A stretch of 64,000 nt of DNA from Paramyrothecium sp. XJ0827 (taxonomy: Eukaryota; Ascomycota; Sordariomycetes; Hypocreales; Stachybotryaceae). How positions within the stretch are numbered: the stretch's first letter is position 1; every line of letters begins with the position of its first letter. The translations under genes and the position numbers were made by a program. The notes beneath the pieces are model-generated. The model was not told the DNA's origin. It was given only the letters and a program-made list of their open reading frames with translations, and did no database searches. Location: NCBI GenBank assembly GCA_020881915.1, contig JAJFPB010000001.1, positions 3,472,001 to 3,536,000 of the forward strand, in the 5' to 3' direction. This document shows, piece after piece, positions 24,971 through 37,473 of the stretch.

Positions 24971-25725
24971 GAATCTAATGGAGCATGCGGCTGCAGACAT
25001 CTCTTGACCATGTCTCAACAGTCCGCATTAGCAATGCTTGTTTCTGGTTATATTGCGTAACAAAGTTTTTGGCAAATGCACATTCACGTCTTCAAATGAC
25101 ATGTACTCGCGCAAGACGAGACATGATAATATTTTTCTTTGGGAAGAACAAGCATGTACTGCGGCGTTTTACTGGACCTGGAAGCCATTTTATGCGTGTT
25201 ATGCATTGGTAGTTGGAGTGGAGGAAGAGATTGAGCGCCGTATGGCTTGAGTATCGTTTAAAGTGCAATTTCACTCAGAGCATGGCGTTTCTTCTGGATC
25301 TGGGCATGCAGCCAGCGGCACAGCATTGTTTCTCCGCTGCCCGTCCTTATTGTTTGACTGCGAGGTAGCCACATGTTGCTTTATTTATTATAGGAGAGCA
25401 CCGCGATGTAGAATATGATGATAAGGATGTTGATATTAATATGGGAATTATAACTTATGCTAGTTGTGTATATATGATGTTCGACATGAGAATCATGTCG
25501 TGGTTTTGATCCAGACGTGTGTTGGAGCAGTCCAAGTCCAATCAAGGCAAGGTATCCAACCAAACTAAGGTAGCCAAAAGATTCATTACATAAGGCAAGA
25601 CGGATTTCTTTTGTAGTAACATCGGCTGTCGGCGCCAACAACGTCCGTCATCACCCTCCGAAGCTCCGTGCCCATGGAGCGGCATTGAGAACATTCCAAG
25701 GTTTTCGTGCAGACGCCTTTCTCCA
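24971..25725. other. Intergenic region, no gene seen
   Basis: This 755 bp holds the 3' flank of the BEM3-like gene and the promoter of the Zn2Cys6 regulator. The part at about 25370-25480 is rather AT-rich. No frame with family features is present. Confidence 0.6.
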
Positions 25726-28604
25726 ATGGAACCTGGCCCAGGGCTCCACTCCGATGGTACGGAAAGGCACGATTTGGCGGCGAACGGCTCTTTTGCGACC
25801 CCGTCGTCGCCAGCTCGCCTTCCACGGCTTGCTGGACGCTACGGTTCCGGAGCTTCCTTGAGAAGTCTTGGCACGCAAGGTGGGCAGCCGCACCGTTACC
25901 CGATTGAGGAAAACGGCAGTGAGCACGAACAAGATCACAGCGATGGCGATGCGGAAGCCGGGGCCGCTGATGCTCTCGACGCAAAGAAGATTAGGGCCTG
26001 CGAGGGTTGCCGCGGCCTCAAGGTGAGATGCGAGCCTGACCCTTCCAACGAGGGCCCGTGTAAGCGGTGTAAGAAGGCGGGCCGCGAGTGCGTGGTGACG
26101 GCGCCCACGAGGAAGCGCCAGAAGAAGACGGACAGCCGTGTCACGGAGCTGGAGAGGAAGATTGATGCCCTGACGGCGAGCCTGCAGGCGAGGATAGCAC
26201 AACCCCTGCATCCTCACGGGCAGCAGCCCCCAGCTTCTGAACCCGAGTCGGCGCCCGCCAGCTTCCTGCAGGCCACAGCTCGGAGCTCTCCCAGCGCCTC
26301 GTCCAGCACGCCGCCCTTAGGACAGCGGACATCAAATTCCGGCGAGGATACCGGAGGCAGCAGATACGGCGCTGGCTGGGGAGGCCAACTGCCCCGACCG
26401 TGGAATGCCGGCACGCCGTCCGTCGCGCCGCAGTTGACACACGAGCCTGCGCGGGACCATGGGACGCGGATCCCACCGCCCTCTGGTACGACCGGGCAGA
26501 AGAGAAAGGCGCCGGACCGGCTTGAAGTGGATGACGATCGGCGTGGGTCCCCGTCTTCCGGTGCGGCCTCGTCGTTCTTCCCGAGAACAACCGAAGGAGA
26601 CATTGTGGACCGGGGATTCTTGACGATGGTTGTCGCCGCCGAGGTTTTCGCTCGCTACAACGAGGAGATGGCGCCGCACATGCCCGCCGTCATCTTCCGC
26701 CCGGGGACGACGGCGGCCGACTTGCGCAGGACCAAACCGACCCTGTTCCTCTCCGTCATGGCCGCCGCGTCCGGAGAGTACCCCCAGCTGCAGAGGGCGC
26801 TGCAGCGGGAGATGATGTACGTGTTCGCGGAGAAGGTCTTCATCGTGGGCGAGAAGAACCTCGAGCTTATCCAGGCCCTCCACGTGTCCGTCATCTGGTA
26901 CTGGCCGCCCGAGCACTACGAGGAGCTCAAGTTCTACCAGCTCGTCCACACGGCGGCCGTCATGGCCATCGACATCGGCCTCGGCAAGGGCACCGTGCCG
27001 CGCCGCAACCTGCCCCCCCTGAGCTGGCAGGAGGGCCCGTGGCGCAGGCAGCGGCCGCCGGACCCGACGACGGTGGAGAGCCGGCGCACCTGGCTGGCGT
27101 GCCACTTCCTGTGCGCCAACACGGCCATGGCCATGCACCGCCCGAACCTGCTGCGGTGGACGTCCTTCATGTCGGAGAGCCTCGAGCTCCTGCAGTCGTC
27201 GCCCGAGGCCGCGCCGACGGACGCCTACTTCTGCCACCTCGTCTGGACCCACCGCCACGTCGACGAGGTGGCGGCGCAGTTCCTGGCCGAGGACTCGGGG
27301 ACCAGCATCAACCTGGCGGAGCCGCGGACGCAGCACGCCCTGAGGGGCCTGCAGCGAGAGCTCGACAAGTACAGGGCATCTGTGCCAGCGGATCTGAGGC
27401 AGCGTGAGCAACACCCCCCCCAACTGGAACCCCCGAACCTTTCGCGACCAACTCGCGCTGATCATCACTTCTGTCTTGTATAGCAACCCTGGAGATAGGC
27501 TTCCACGTCGTATCCCTGTTCATGAACGAGCTCGCCGTCCACACCGACCCGTCGGCCGACCACTGGCGGCCGCCCTTCAACACCGACACCATCGAGGACG
27601 GCCTCGTGCAGTCGGAGAAGCTGTCGCCGGCGCACATCGGCGCCCTCTCGGCGTGCCTCGCGGCCTCGACCGGCGTCCTCGACACCTTCCTCGGCGTGCC
27701 CGTCGCCCGCCTGCGCTGCCTCCCCGTCTACAACTTCGTCCGCGTCGCCTTCGCCCTCGTCATCCTGCTCAAGATGCACTTCTCCGTCTCGAGCCCCGCG
27801 CGCGACCTGGCCGACGTCTTCGACCGCGACAGCCTGCGCACCGAGCACTACATCGAGGCGCTGCTGGCCAAGTTCCGCGCCGCCGCCGAGGGCGACAGGT
27901 GCCGGCCCGCCACCAAGTTCCTCGTGGTGCTGACCATGCTCAAGGCCTGGTTCCTCAAGCACGGCAAGGGCGAGGGGGAGGGAGCGGGTGCGAGCGCGGG
28001 TCAGTCTGCGGCGGACATGTCGCCGCAGCAATCGGCCTCGTCGTCCGGCGCCGGCCTTGCTTACCAACAGCATCAGCAACAACAGCAACAACTAAACCAG
28101 TCGCAGACCAGCACACCGCTGCAGGTCCTATCCGAGGTAGCAACCGTCCGCGATCCCATGGCCGGCCGGCCAGCCATGTTCAGCAAAAGCCCCGGCGTTC
28201 CACCATCTCACAGCATATCTCTCTCCGACAGCGCATCCTCAGCCGAGCCACCGCCTGCCCAGCGACGCTCCCTGCAACAGACGCTCCCCGGCCTATCCCT
28301 GCCGCCCCTTGCGCCGAGCGGCGACGCCAGGGAGCGCGGCATGGACAGCAGCCAGAATCAGAACCCGCCGCCGGGAGCCCCAACGCCTGGCCTCGCCGCG
28401 TCGTCCTGGATGAACCCGCAGGCCGCCGACCTGGGCCAGGGCATGGACCTGTCCGGCATGTCCGGGTTCGAGAACGCGAACCTCGAGGGTGAAATGGCAG
28501 ATGCGGATCCCAACCGCCTACCGATGTTCTTCATGAACGAGGCTTGGATCGACATCGGAAGTATGATGCAAATACTACCGGATCCGAACTTATTCCCCTT
28601 CTAG
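25726..28604 (+). CDS. Zn2Cys6 fungal-type transcription factor
   Basis: Two exons, 25726-27403 and 27484-28604, joined by an 80 nt intron (GTGAGC donor, TATAG acceptor), give 932 residues. The zinc cluster CEGCRGLKVRC...CKRCKKAGREC (residues about 92-122) has all six Cys and is followed by a basic linker RKRQKK and a short coiled coil (VTELERKIDALTASL) that should dimerise. The middle region from about residue 300 (DIVDRGFLTMVVAAEVFARYNEEM...) to 740 is helical and has the layout of the fungal regulatory domain of the Leu3/War1/PrtT type. The C-terminus has a polyglutamine patch (QQHQQQQQQ) and a Ser/Pro-rich tail with WIDIGSMMQILPDPNLF, likely an activation region. Such factors bind CGG-type DNA sites in the nucleus; the target pathway cannot be read from the sequence or the neighbours. 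GC content rises sharply from about 26600 to 28000. Confidence 0.9.
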
Positions 28605-29799
28605 ACACGCTTCTTGTTTCCCCGTTCATCACCCCATGCGTTAAGGGTGCACTCGAAGAGGCCCGCAGTCCCCCCCTCCCCTCCCCTCCCCTCCCCTCCC
28701 CTCCTTCACAGCAGATGACCAGGTGACGTCCATACCGTACCTCGAGCGGCATACCGGCTAGCCGAGAGAGCACTTCGGTGGCCAGACGTTAGACGCACTT
28801 TGTACAAACCACGTATTTCCCTTCTCAAACTAATTGAAGGTCGCATTGGAAAGGGGAACGAGCAGGAAATAACGTTTCGTCCTAGCTTGATATATGGCGT
28901 TCCATGGAAAATGTTTGGAGACATTATTGGCGTATGGCTGCTTCGTCTGAATCACGGTAGTGTACAATAGTAGTAATGAATGCTTTGCGAACATCAACAC
29001 CCTCACATTGATGTTAAATGAAGCACGCACATATTTAGAAAATGGGTTGAGTTGTACGTTCTCGGTTAGTATCTATTCAGGGCCTGATTGACCAACATAC
29101 TGGAGCGAGATACATGCCGACCACCTCCTCACAGTCTGTTGCTGTGCCTTTCCAACGCCTTCCAAACGACGATCGCACCTCTGGTGCATTGCAGTCTTGG
29201 TTCCCATGCCGTTTCTTTCTGAGCAAAACTCCATGACCTGAATCCGCCTTGCACTCTTATACACCCGTCTGTGTGCACACCAAAAGGAACCTACAGCACG
29301 CCAGCTGTTCTAGCTACCAGCCAAATATGACCAAATCATCACGCTCGCCATTGTCGCTGTCCACCCAATCGCCACGTTAAAGACTCCAGAATACCACCCG
29401 CACGTATTCTTTTCATCGCTTGTTTTGTTTTGTCCATTCCTCATGTCAACACCTGTCGACAAGGTTTGATAACAGAACCAATGCATTTCGTGAAAAGAAA
29501 AAAAAAAGGAACAAAAGGGAGGAAATGAGGTATCGACGTGGCAGTGTCTAGCCATGTCGGGAAATATTGAATCGAGTACTACAGCTGGAGAAGAATGCAC
29601 GTCATGTTGTGCGACCACCATCGCGCCCATTGAAAATGGAAGACCAAAGCAAAGCTTATCGCAGGTCGTGAACGCCTCGTTGCAGAACAAGGTAGACGCC
29701 GGTCCGCGATCTCGCAGACATAGAAAACCGAGTATGAGAAAGTTGCCGCTCGCGTAGGACATTTCAACGAAATCCAACCGTCAAGTAACATGGCATGCT
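28605..29799. other. Convergent intergenic region
   Basis: This 1.2 kb lies between the stop codons of the Zn2Cys6 regulator and the serine-rich gene on the other strand. It holds a CCCCT pentanucleotide repeat at 28675-28701. No gene is visible. Confidence 0.6.
28675..28701. repeat. CCCCT pentanucleotide microsatellite
   Basis: About five tandem copies of a CCCCT unit follow closely after the stop codon of the Zn2Cys6 regulator, probably in its 3' UTR. Confidence 0.8.
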
Positions 29800-30660
29800 T
29801 CAGTCCATGTAAAAGTCACCCTTGAGGATTCTTTCCTGGAAAGCATCGGGCTTGGGCCTCTCGGGCTTCGCCTGGGCGGCCGAGGCTTGGACGGGTGGCT
29901 GGGGCATGTCGGAGACCGACTTGGCGCGATCATGCTGCATGCTGCCCCTCGGAGGAGAACTGGAGGCGAAGGAGAAGGAAGGTCTGGTGCCAGAGACGGA
30001 GCTCTCGGCTCGCGACCGCAACTGTTCGGACCAATTGAAGCCTTGCTGGTCTGTGCGGGGGAATGGAGAGTCAGAAGATGTGCTTGGAAACTTGGTGTTG
30101 CTTGCCTGTAGAGAAGGAGAAGGCATGACGCTGCTGGCTCGGCGCGCTACCGCTGGCGGAGGGACAGCGGCAGCGGCGGCACCAGGGGCCTGTGCCTGGG
30201 GTGCTCTCTGGGCGCTGCTACGTCGCCCGGGCTGGGGAGGAGAGGCATTGTTACCATTGCCGGGGCTACCGTTGGGGCGGTAGTTCCTCATTGCGGTGCC
30301 TCCGAAGCTCATGCGACGGACGAAGGGCGTGGTAGGAGCGGTCTTGGCGCTGCCCTGTGCTGCTTCGTCGTCGTCGATGGCACTCTCGTCGATGGAATCA
30401 GAGTTGGAGTTGGTGGAGACGCTCCCTCGTCGCATGTTGAAGGGGACGGGGCCGCTGGGAGAGGTTCCAGAGAGGCCCAAGGTTGTGATGGAAAGACGGC
30501 GGCGGTCGCTGGCGGCACCGTTCGGCTGAGAGATGGGGAAGGAAGGAGCGCCGGAGTAGGTGTTTCCACGCTGGAAGAGGTTGGAGAGAGTCGACTGGGT
30601 GATAGAGCTGCGGCGTGGGCGGCTGGCGGTGTCGCCGCTGGAACCGTTGTCAGAGGCCAT
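29800..30660 (-). CDS. Serine-rich protein with six RRxS sites and conserved C-terminal tail
   Basis: A single exon of 286 codons. The protein is low in complexity and probably disordered, rich in Ser, Pro and Ala. It carries six R-R-x-S motifs, the consensus for cAMP-dependent protein kinase, with the target Ser at residues 19, 57, 80, 118, 149 and 176. An acidic patch (DESAIDDDEA) lies at about 91-100. Two ordered blocks stand out: GFNWSEQLRSRAESS (about 207-221) and the extreme C-terminus PDAFQERILKGDFYMD. I believe a protein with this tail is widespread in filamentous ascomycetes, but I cannot name it or give a function. The long upstream region on the coding strand is pyrimidine-rich, as in many well-expressed fungal genes. 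Regulation by PKA is an inference from the motifs only. Confidence 0.8.
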   Translation of the reverse strand: MASDNGSSGDTASRPRRSSITQSTLSNLFQRGNTYSGAPSFPISQPNGAASDRRRLSITTLGLSGTSPSGPVPFNMRRGSVSTNSNSDSIDESAIDDDEAAQGSAKTAPTTPFVRRMSFGGTAMRNYRPNGSPGNGNNASPPQPGRRSSAQRAPQAQAPGAAAAAVPPPAVARRASSVMPSPSLQASNTKFPSTSSDSPFPRTDQQGFNWSEQLRSRAESSVSGTRPSFSFASSSPPRGSMQHDRAKSVSDMPQPPVQASAAQAKPERPKPDAFQERILKGDFYMD

Positions 30661-33600
30661 GGTGGGAGAGGCGGTTTGTAAGCGAGGTGTAGTTGAGCTT
30701 GGAGAGCCGGTATTTGGAGGTAGAGAGTGGTTGTCGGTCGACGGAATCGTGTAGTGCGGTGAGAATAGATAGAAGGGTAGAAAGAGAAAGAAATGAGAGT
30801 ACGAGGAAGAAGTGGTGGGAGGGAGGAGGCTGATGAAGAAGGAGCGAAGTAAGTTGGGTTGGTGGAGAGAGAGGGAGAGGGACGGGCACGTGTTACTCCT
30901 CTATGAGTACCTGATGTACCGGTAGGGCAGATTGGGTGAGAGTGGAGGAATGGAAGGAACGCTAAGGTAGTATGGAGGAAACGTGAAGGAGGTGGTGAGA
31001 AGCAGAGTGGTGTTAGGAGATGGAGGAAATGGGCTGATAGACGGTCGTTTGCCGTAAGATGTGAATGTGGATATGGATGTGGATGCCGGGCCAAAAGAGA
31101 AAGAGGGGCCCCGAAAGGTGCATGCACGCGCGCGAGAGAGTGAGGGAGAGTGTGTGTATGGATGGCACTCCGTATGGACGTCCGGTTTCGCCTCGATTCG
31201 AAACAAGAGGGCGGCTTGGGGAGGACTGACCACCTTGCGTTAGGTAAAGGCACAGAGCCAGCAGCAGCACTTCCCTTAGTTAGCGCAGCACTGCAGCTTG
31301 CCCTGCCTTGCCTTGCGTGCACCCTTGCGTTTGCCCCAGGCTAGCGGGAACTGGGGATGGCATTGGCGGGCTAGGGTGCACCTTTGGGAACCCTGGGGGT
31401 GGGTGGGGGGCTATGTCTTGGAGACGGCACAGTGCAGCGACCTACCTCTACTCTTTTACGCCATACAAAAGGAACGCAAGGTACAAGAAGGAAGTGGAGG
31501 GATGAGATAATGGAGGGAGGCTTCGGGCAGTAGGAGTTAACCACAACACGTTCCGTGCTTACGTAGCACGAGTGCAGGAATAAGGAGAATGATGGCGGAT
31601 GATGAAAGAGGGGAGCGTGTGCGACCGACCAAGCATCGCGCCGATCAACTTAAAAAAGAAAGGTCCTTTTCATGCGATGCGGAGCGGAGGCCCGATAGAT
31701 GAAGACGGATTGGCGCGATTGCTTCTGAGAGCCAACGGGCCGGCCGGATGTGTGCCCAGTATGATCTCGAAGCAGTGCGTGCGAACGGTTAGTGAGGTGA
31801 CGTCGTCAACAACAGGGACGATGACTGTAAAGCAAACCACACAGCAGGGCCACCTTACGTTACCCAGCAGCTTAAACAGGGGACTTGCGGCCGCCCCACC
31901 ACCATGCGGTCCAAGGGTTCCAAGCCTTAGCCTTTCTGTCTTACCTCCGCCATGCCTTGCGTCGTGTTGCGTTGCGTTGCGTTCCGTTGCCTTTCCGCGT
32001 GCGTGGCCTACCTACTTTGCTACTCTAACGGCAAAGGTAATCAATCTTTCGTGGCGTGTTTGGCATGCAAAGGTAATTGCGGTAGCTCCATCCCCAGGCT
32101 CGCCCCCCACGGCATCACGCCGCTACGAAACCAGTCGCCATGCGAATTGAAGCTGACATCCAAGCCGATTCATTGCAGAGTTTGGGACGGACAACTTGGG
32201 GGGAAAAGGTAGAAGCGTGCTGGGTTGACAGCCGGACAGGTCCCCCCTTTGGTGGTTTCCCATCGGCGGATGGGGCCGAGTGAGATCTCTGGGGAAAGTA
32301 TACGTACACGTAGCCAAGACCGCCCGCGCAAGGTACTAGACGGGGGGAAATGCTTCGAGCATAGACGGAGCAGGTCCCCTGATTTGCAGTGCGATCGCGT
32401 GCTGTGGCAAACCCATTACAAAACTCTGTCTGATGGGCGGAGCAAATCAATGCCATAACGAGACGCAGGCCGTGTGTCGCTGCATTCTGCATTCAGGGAC
32501 TGAACCACTGAGAAGGCCAACTCGCCCGTGTCTTGGGTTTTTCGAGAACGACATTGGCACAAGGGCCTTTCGGGGTACAGTATCGGGCTCGGGCACCAAG
32601 CACGGTACCTTAGCAGGAAGGGATCGAGCGACGGTGGGTGCGGACGCTACAGAACCGCGCCGCTAGTGTTGCGAGCAGTGAGAGGAGGAAGTTCCGCGGG
32701 CCAATGAGAGGACACGCGGACGAGTCAAGCACCAGACCGGTGGGCTCCAGTACCTAGTTGTGGGACCCCCTCCACCCCCGCTCAAAGCCGCCATCGAAGC
32801 TGGAGCCACATTCTTGCTTCCCTACAACCCCCATTTTTGGAAGCAGGTGGTCCGTGCGGCCTCGGCGACGTCACATATCGGCAGCTGGGATTTGCGGGGT
32901 AAAAACAAAGGATGCAGCTTGTACTGTACTGCACTAGGGAGAGAAGAAGCAAGCGAGGAAACAATATTCGAGGTGCCCTGGAGTACAGTACCTGAGACCC
33001 TCCTGGCTACAATACCTACTAAATATTCGGACTATACCTAAGGTAGTCGAGTCGTTAGAGACATCCCTACAATGCCTTATCTCGCGTAGCTAGCCCTGTG
33101 ATCTCATAGCAATCAATCTACTTCTGGGGCGTTTTGTAGGAATGGCTGCAGTATAATTTCCGGCGAGGGCAAGCTGATCGTAGGGCACGAAGGGGAGGGG
33201 AGGGAGACACCTTCTGCCCTCAATGCCAATCATTCATTTATGCTCCTCCCATCAGAATATGACACAAATGTCCCTGGCCGACTGACGAAATGTCCCCGTG
33301 GGGCACGACGGCGAGTAATGCAAGCGGAAGGTACAGGCAGTGATGGACACGCTACCACGTCTATCCCTTCAGCCCCCCATTGGCCTTTCATTTAGAGCAA
33401 TGAAGATCTCCTATGAAGATCACTCAAACCGATGCACCTCCCAAATTCGATGCCTCTCTTTTCCCCTTCCCCCCCCTTTCCAAATCGACCTTCAAAATCC
33501 TTAGCTAAACGCCGAATGTGACATTCATTTCCCGCGAGAACCGCATCGACTAACTGCCCACTTTCGTCATGAGCCGTGACTCCTTACCTCTCATAGTGGC

Positions 33601-35921
33601 ACCACACAAGGACGAACGCAATTCGTGCACACCAAAACCATAACGATGGCTGGTTGGCTCATCCCCCTTGTTTATCTCATCAGATTCGGGCAGCTTCCTG
33701 AGGCCAATTTCTGGCACAAAACGTCCCGTTCAACGTGACTGGGCCGGCCACCCCCATGATTTCGCCTTCCAGCTGTCGCCCTTGATTGGTCGACCCAGAA
33801 AACAAAAGCGACGAGACGGGGGAGCGGGCGTTCCCCCCCCCTGCAGGCTCGGTATGTTCTAGACCCTCTCCCCACAGGAGGTCCATCCGTTCAAGCCGTC
33901 CCTGCTTCTCAAGCCGAAACTGCAAATGCACCTCAGCGGCCACCCGCCCGGTGGGAAAGCTACAATGACGAGAACATGAGAACACGGAGGATGTTGCTTC
34001 TGCCCGCCCGCTGTGGCCTCACCGTGGACCCGGACTCTCTGATTCGACTACTGCAGGCCCGCTACACCGGCGACATATAGTCAGACAAACTACTATGGTT
34101 GGGTTGTCTCGCGGGTGTCGGAAGGATCTCTCCGCGGCAGCCTCCCGCGCTACTCCTCAGACAGAGATATGAATCTTTTGCAACGGAATGAAGGGATTCG
34201 TCGCAGGACTGCGCTGTTGACACTCCACCATCGTCAGCCATTATCACAGATGCCTCTAGCAGGCTGTGCCGCTCTGGCGTATTGGTAAGAACAAAGGCGA
34301 AACCTCAAATTGTCCGCTTGCTCCTATCGTGCTAGGAAAAGGCGTAGAGAAGTACTGCTGAACACCGTAAACATGGAAGCGTCAAGACGTTTACCAATCA
34401 CGGTTTTGAACTGTCCTTTATGAATCAACCTAGTAGACAATGAACAGGGGGGCAAAACGGCCTTCATCCAATACAGATAACGACTCCGCTACTCCCCGCT
34501 ACCTCGCTTCTTTCGTCGTAAGAGGGTTTGGCCATGATGCCTTACCAAACACCAATGCGCATCATCAGCTTGGCAATGAGCATCATCGTGGATCCACGAC
34601 GAGGCCAGGATGGTACCAATTCGTCGCTGTCACCTCGTTTTGGCTGCATCTTCTAGTATCGTGACACTGCAACCACTGCGATGACCCAGAGACTCGCTCC
34701 ATCGCCACCATACCAAACGATAAGTTGATAACACCATCGTGAACCAATTAAGCCGCCTCTCATGCACGAGGCATGCCTCCTCCCCCCCTTAGCTCTTCTG
34801 GGACCCCTGCTACGATAGCATTCCTGCATCCATTTTTAACATACTTTCCGGACACCTCGCCAGCAGCACGGCGCTAGCATCAAACATGACATCGGGTTGG
34901 ACGGCAGCTCTGCGGGGGAGGGTGGACTTGCGGAGAAGAAGCGCGTGCGCCTTGTCGCCATGACGGTTGGCCTCGCACGGCGCCAGGGCCGGACCAACAC
35001 TCCCCGTCCACACATCGTCCTCTCCCCAGATCACAGGCGAGTTTGGCGGCTCTTGCGGATGGCCCCTCCCCTATCCCAAAATCCCGATGCAAGAGGAAGT
35101 AAACTACGGGGGTGGAGAGTGGGAAACCTTGACTTGGCGGCCTTGGCCTCCAAACTTCTGTCGCCCTTTTTGCCTTTTGCCGCGGAGGCTGGGGGTCTTT
35201 TTATTGTCAACGCTCCATCTTGCTGTGCGCACGCGCTTCTAGACGGGCTAACCAAAGTCTAAGTCTGTGCTAGGCCCTACGCTTGAGTCAAAGGCATGGT
35301 CCTCCAGCATCAAACCTGATTCCGGGGAGTCGTCGCAAGCAGTCGTTGCTCGAAGCCGACCGCGAAGGCATGGTACCTTGCAAAAGCCTCCAAGCCTCCA
35401 AGCCTCCGGATCCTGTCAGCACAGGGGGGAACGAACGGTGGGCACCGTGCATGCAAAGGGCTTATCAAGCAGCCACGAGCAGCCTGGAAGCACCGTCGCG
35501 CTATCCGGCATGGAAATGCAATCGCGATGTCGCTGGCCTACGTAGTAACCCTCCAAAGATGCTGCTTTTCTGCCGGTGGCGTTAGGATTTAGCCCATCCC
35601 AGCGTGCATGACCTCAGTCCGGCGTTTGGCCAACTTGAACTCTCCACATCTTCTCATAGGAACGACAACGGGCCATTATCATAGTATCGGGGCCCGCAAG
35701 CATGGACTTGTAGCAGAAGCTATATCTCGTTTAGACAAAGCTCGTCAATAGGTCGTAGTTCTTAGCTCTACCGATGCATTGTAAATAGAAGTCATAAGCT
35801 CATACAGCGTGAACATTCTCCCATGATGATGGCAACATTTCGTGTGAGCTGCCACGCTTAGGCTGGGCGTAGCAGCCACCAAGACTTCCACATCCATGGC
35901 ATCCAATCTCGTCTTCACGCC
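30661..35921. other. 5.3 kb tract with no recognisable gene
   Basis: Upstream of the serine-rich gene and downstream of the WLM protease I found no frame with family features. The first 350 bp are a purine-rich strand (pyrimidine-rich on the coding strand of the serine-rich gene), likely its leader and promoter. The frame at 31599-32150 plus (183 codons) looks random. AGGTAC-type motifs recur at 32990-33050, and three GCCTCCAA-type units lie near 35385-35410. Confidence 0.6.
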
Positions 35922-37473
35922 TCAAGACCGCTTCTGTCCGCACAACCCACATACCCCGCAGTCGCTCGAGTTCATGTACAGGCTGCTGCGGCATGACTCT
36001 CTAGCGCATCGCCAAGAGCTGGTCGTCGTGGGGTTGAGAACATTGGCGCACATGGCGCACGTGACCGAGAGCTGAGGGTTCGCAAAGGAGCAAACCGAGC
36101 ACGTAACCGAGCTTGAATCCGACGTTTCTCGTCGACGAGCCTGCGGTGTGGCTGTTGTGGCTTCCGAGTGACTCGGTTGTGGTGCTGCAGCTGGTTGTGG
36201 TGCTGCCTCCTGCGGCTCTTGTATCGTTGATGGTCTTCGAATGGACGTCCCACCTGGCTTTGGTGGCAGGACGTCGAGGTTGGGAAGGCCATCCTGGGGC
36301 TCTGGCTTGACCAAGGTTGGCACAGAAGCAATATCTGCCGACTGTGTCTCTGCCTCCTCTTGCTTGACGACAGTATTGTGGCGTTGGCTCCCTCCCGTAT
36401 CTGATCGTGATGCTCCCAACTGAGTTTCCTGTGGTCGTCCAGCGTGCATGAGACTTCGCAGTTCCTCCAACTCGTTCCTTGCCGACGGATCTTCCAAGGC
36501 ATCGTCCTCGCAAACTTTGATCATTCCTCTTCCCTTGCTATCAAGTAGCCGGCTGCCGTCAACATCCAAGGCGTCCTTCGAGTCCGCATCCTCCAGTCGA
36601 GTAGCCTCGTCGTCGCTTTCACTCCCAGACTCCGTCTCGCTCTCATCCTTGACACTGGGAGGCTCTGGCTTCTGCTGCTCAAACCGGGCCAAGGCCGCAG
36701 CGGCACGGAGCTCCCTGCCTCTGGCGCTTCCAGCTACCCGGGGTTTGGCCTGTATGCGTTTCCCATTCTCCAGTTTGACTTTTGCTTCCTCGTCCATACC
36801 CAAGGGAACACCATTCTTCCCAAATTTCTTGAGGATCCTCTTCTCCTTCCTCTCTTTATATGTGAGCGTAGGTTTGGCTTTTCTCTTTCTCCCCCGTGAT
36901 CGGTAAGTACCGCCACAAAGATGCTCCGGTAACACATCGTCTGCTCGTATAGTGTTTTTCTCCCATTCCGCCGTGGCAAGATTGATGCCTCTACCCCAAA
37001 TGCCATCACCGGTGTACCCTTTGCTCCAGAGGCCCTGCATCTGTGCAGCATATTGGTTTCTGACAGCCCAAAATGCTCGTGAGTGATTCATCTGCTTGCA
37101 GTGTGCCAACTCGTGCATCATGACCATCTGGACATAGTCAAATGGGAGCCACCGCCCTGTCCGAGTGGATTTGAGCACGAGCTGTACCACCTCTCCCGCG
37201 TTGAAATTACGGCCAACGAATTCTCTGTTAGGCTCATACTCCTCCAAAGACATCACATATAGACGATGCTCGCGCATGACGGGCACTGCGATCAGGTTAG
37301 TCTGAAGATATTGCCAACTCGATCATAAGATATGACATACAACATTGCGCCGCTATTCTTTCCAGAAAGTCTTGCGCGATAGCTTCATCTGCACCTTTGA
37401 GCGGCTTGATGAATACAATGTTGGGATTCGGTTGTGACTTTTTTACATTGAGTCTCTGTATGCCGAGCGGCAT
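35922..37473 (-). CDS. wss1: WLM-domain metalloprotease, Wss1 family
   Basis: Two exons on the minus strand, 37473-37341 and 37285-35922, joined by a 55 nt intron, give 498 residues. The WLM domain fills residues 1 to about 200: MPLGIQRLN, NPNIVFIKPL, then VMSLEEYEPNREFVGRNFNAGEVVQLVL. The gluzincin-like zinc site HELAHCKQMNH has ligands His102, His106 and His112 and catalytic Glu103. A basic region follows, then an acidic disordered linker, a RanBP2-type zinc finger (CSVC...CAMC) and a second Cys-rich cluster at the C-terminus. Yeast Wss1 cuts proteins crosslinked to DNA, together with Cdc48 and SUMO signals; the zinc fingers fit DNA or ubiquitin-like binding. Activity on crosslinks is inferred from the family. 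The intron join gives CLPVMREH, close to the expected family sequence. The start was placed at the first ATG; the upstream frame opens only with TTG. Confidence 0.9.

Noticed and set aside
26332..27486. 384-codon minus-strand frame opposite the Zn2Cys6 gene
   Set aside because: It lies wholly antisense to a well-supported gene in GC-rich DNA, where stops are rare, and has a biased Arg/Val/Leu composition without domain features.
30309..31322. 337-codon minus-strand frame overlapping the RRxS protein gene
   Set aside because: Different frame from the supported gene, Ser/Pro/Thr-rich from the pyrimidine-rich leader; no conserved block.
31599..32150. 183-codon plus-strand frame in the second gene-free tract
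   Set aside because: Random-looking composition; no domain and no neighbouring exon that extends it.
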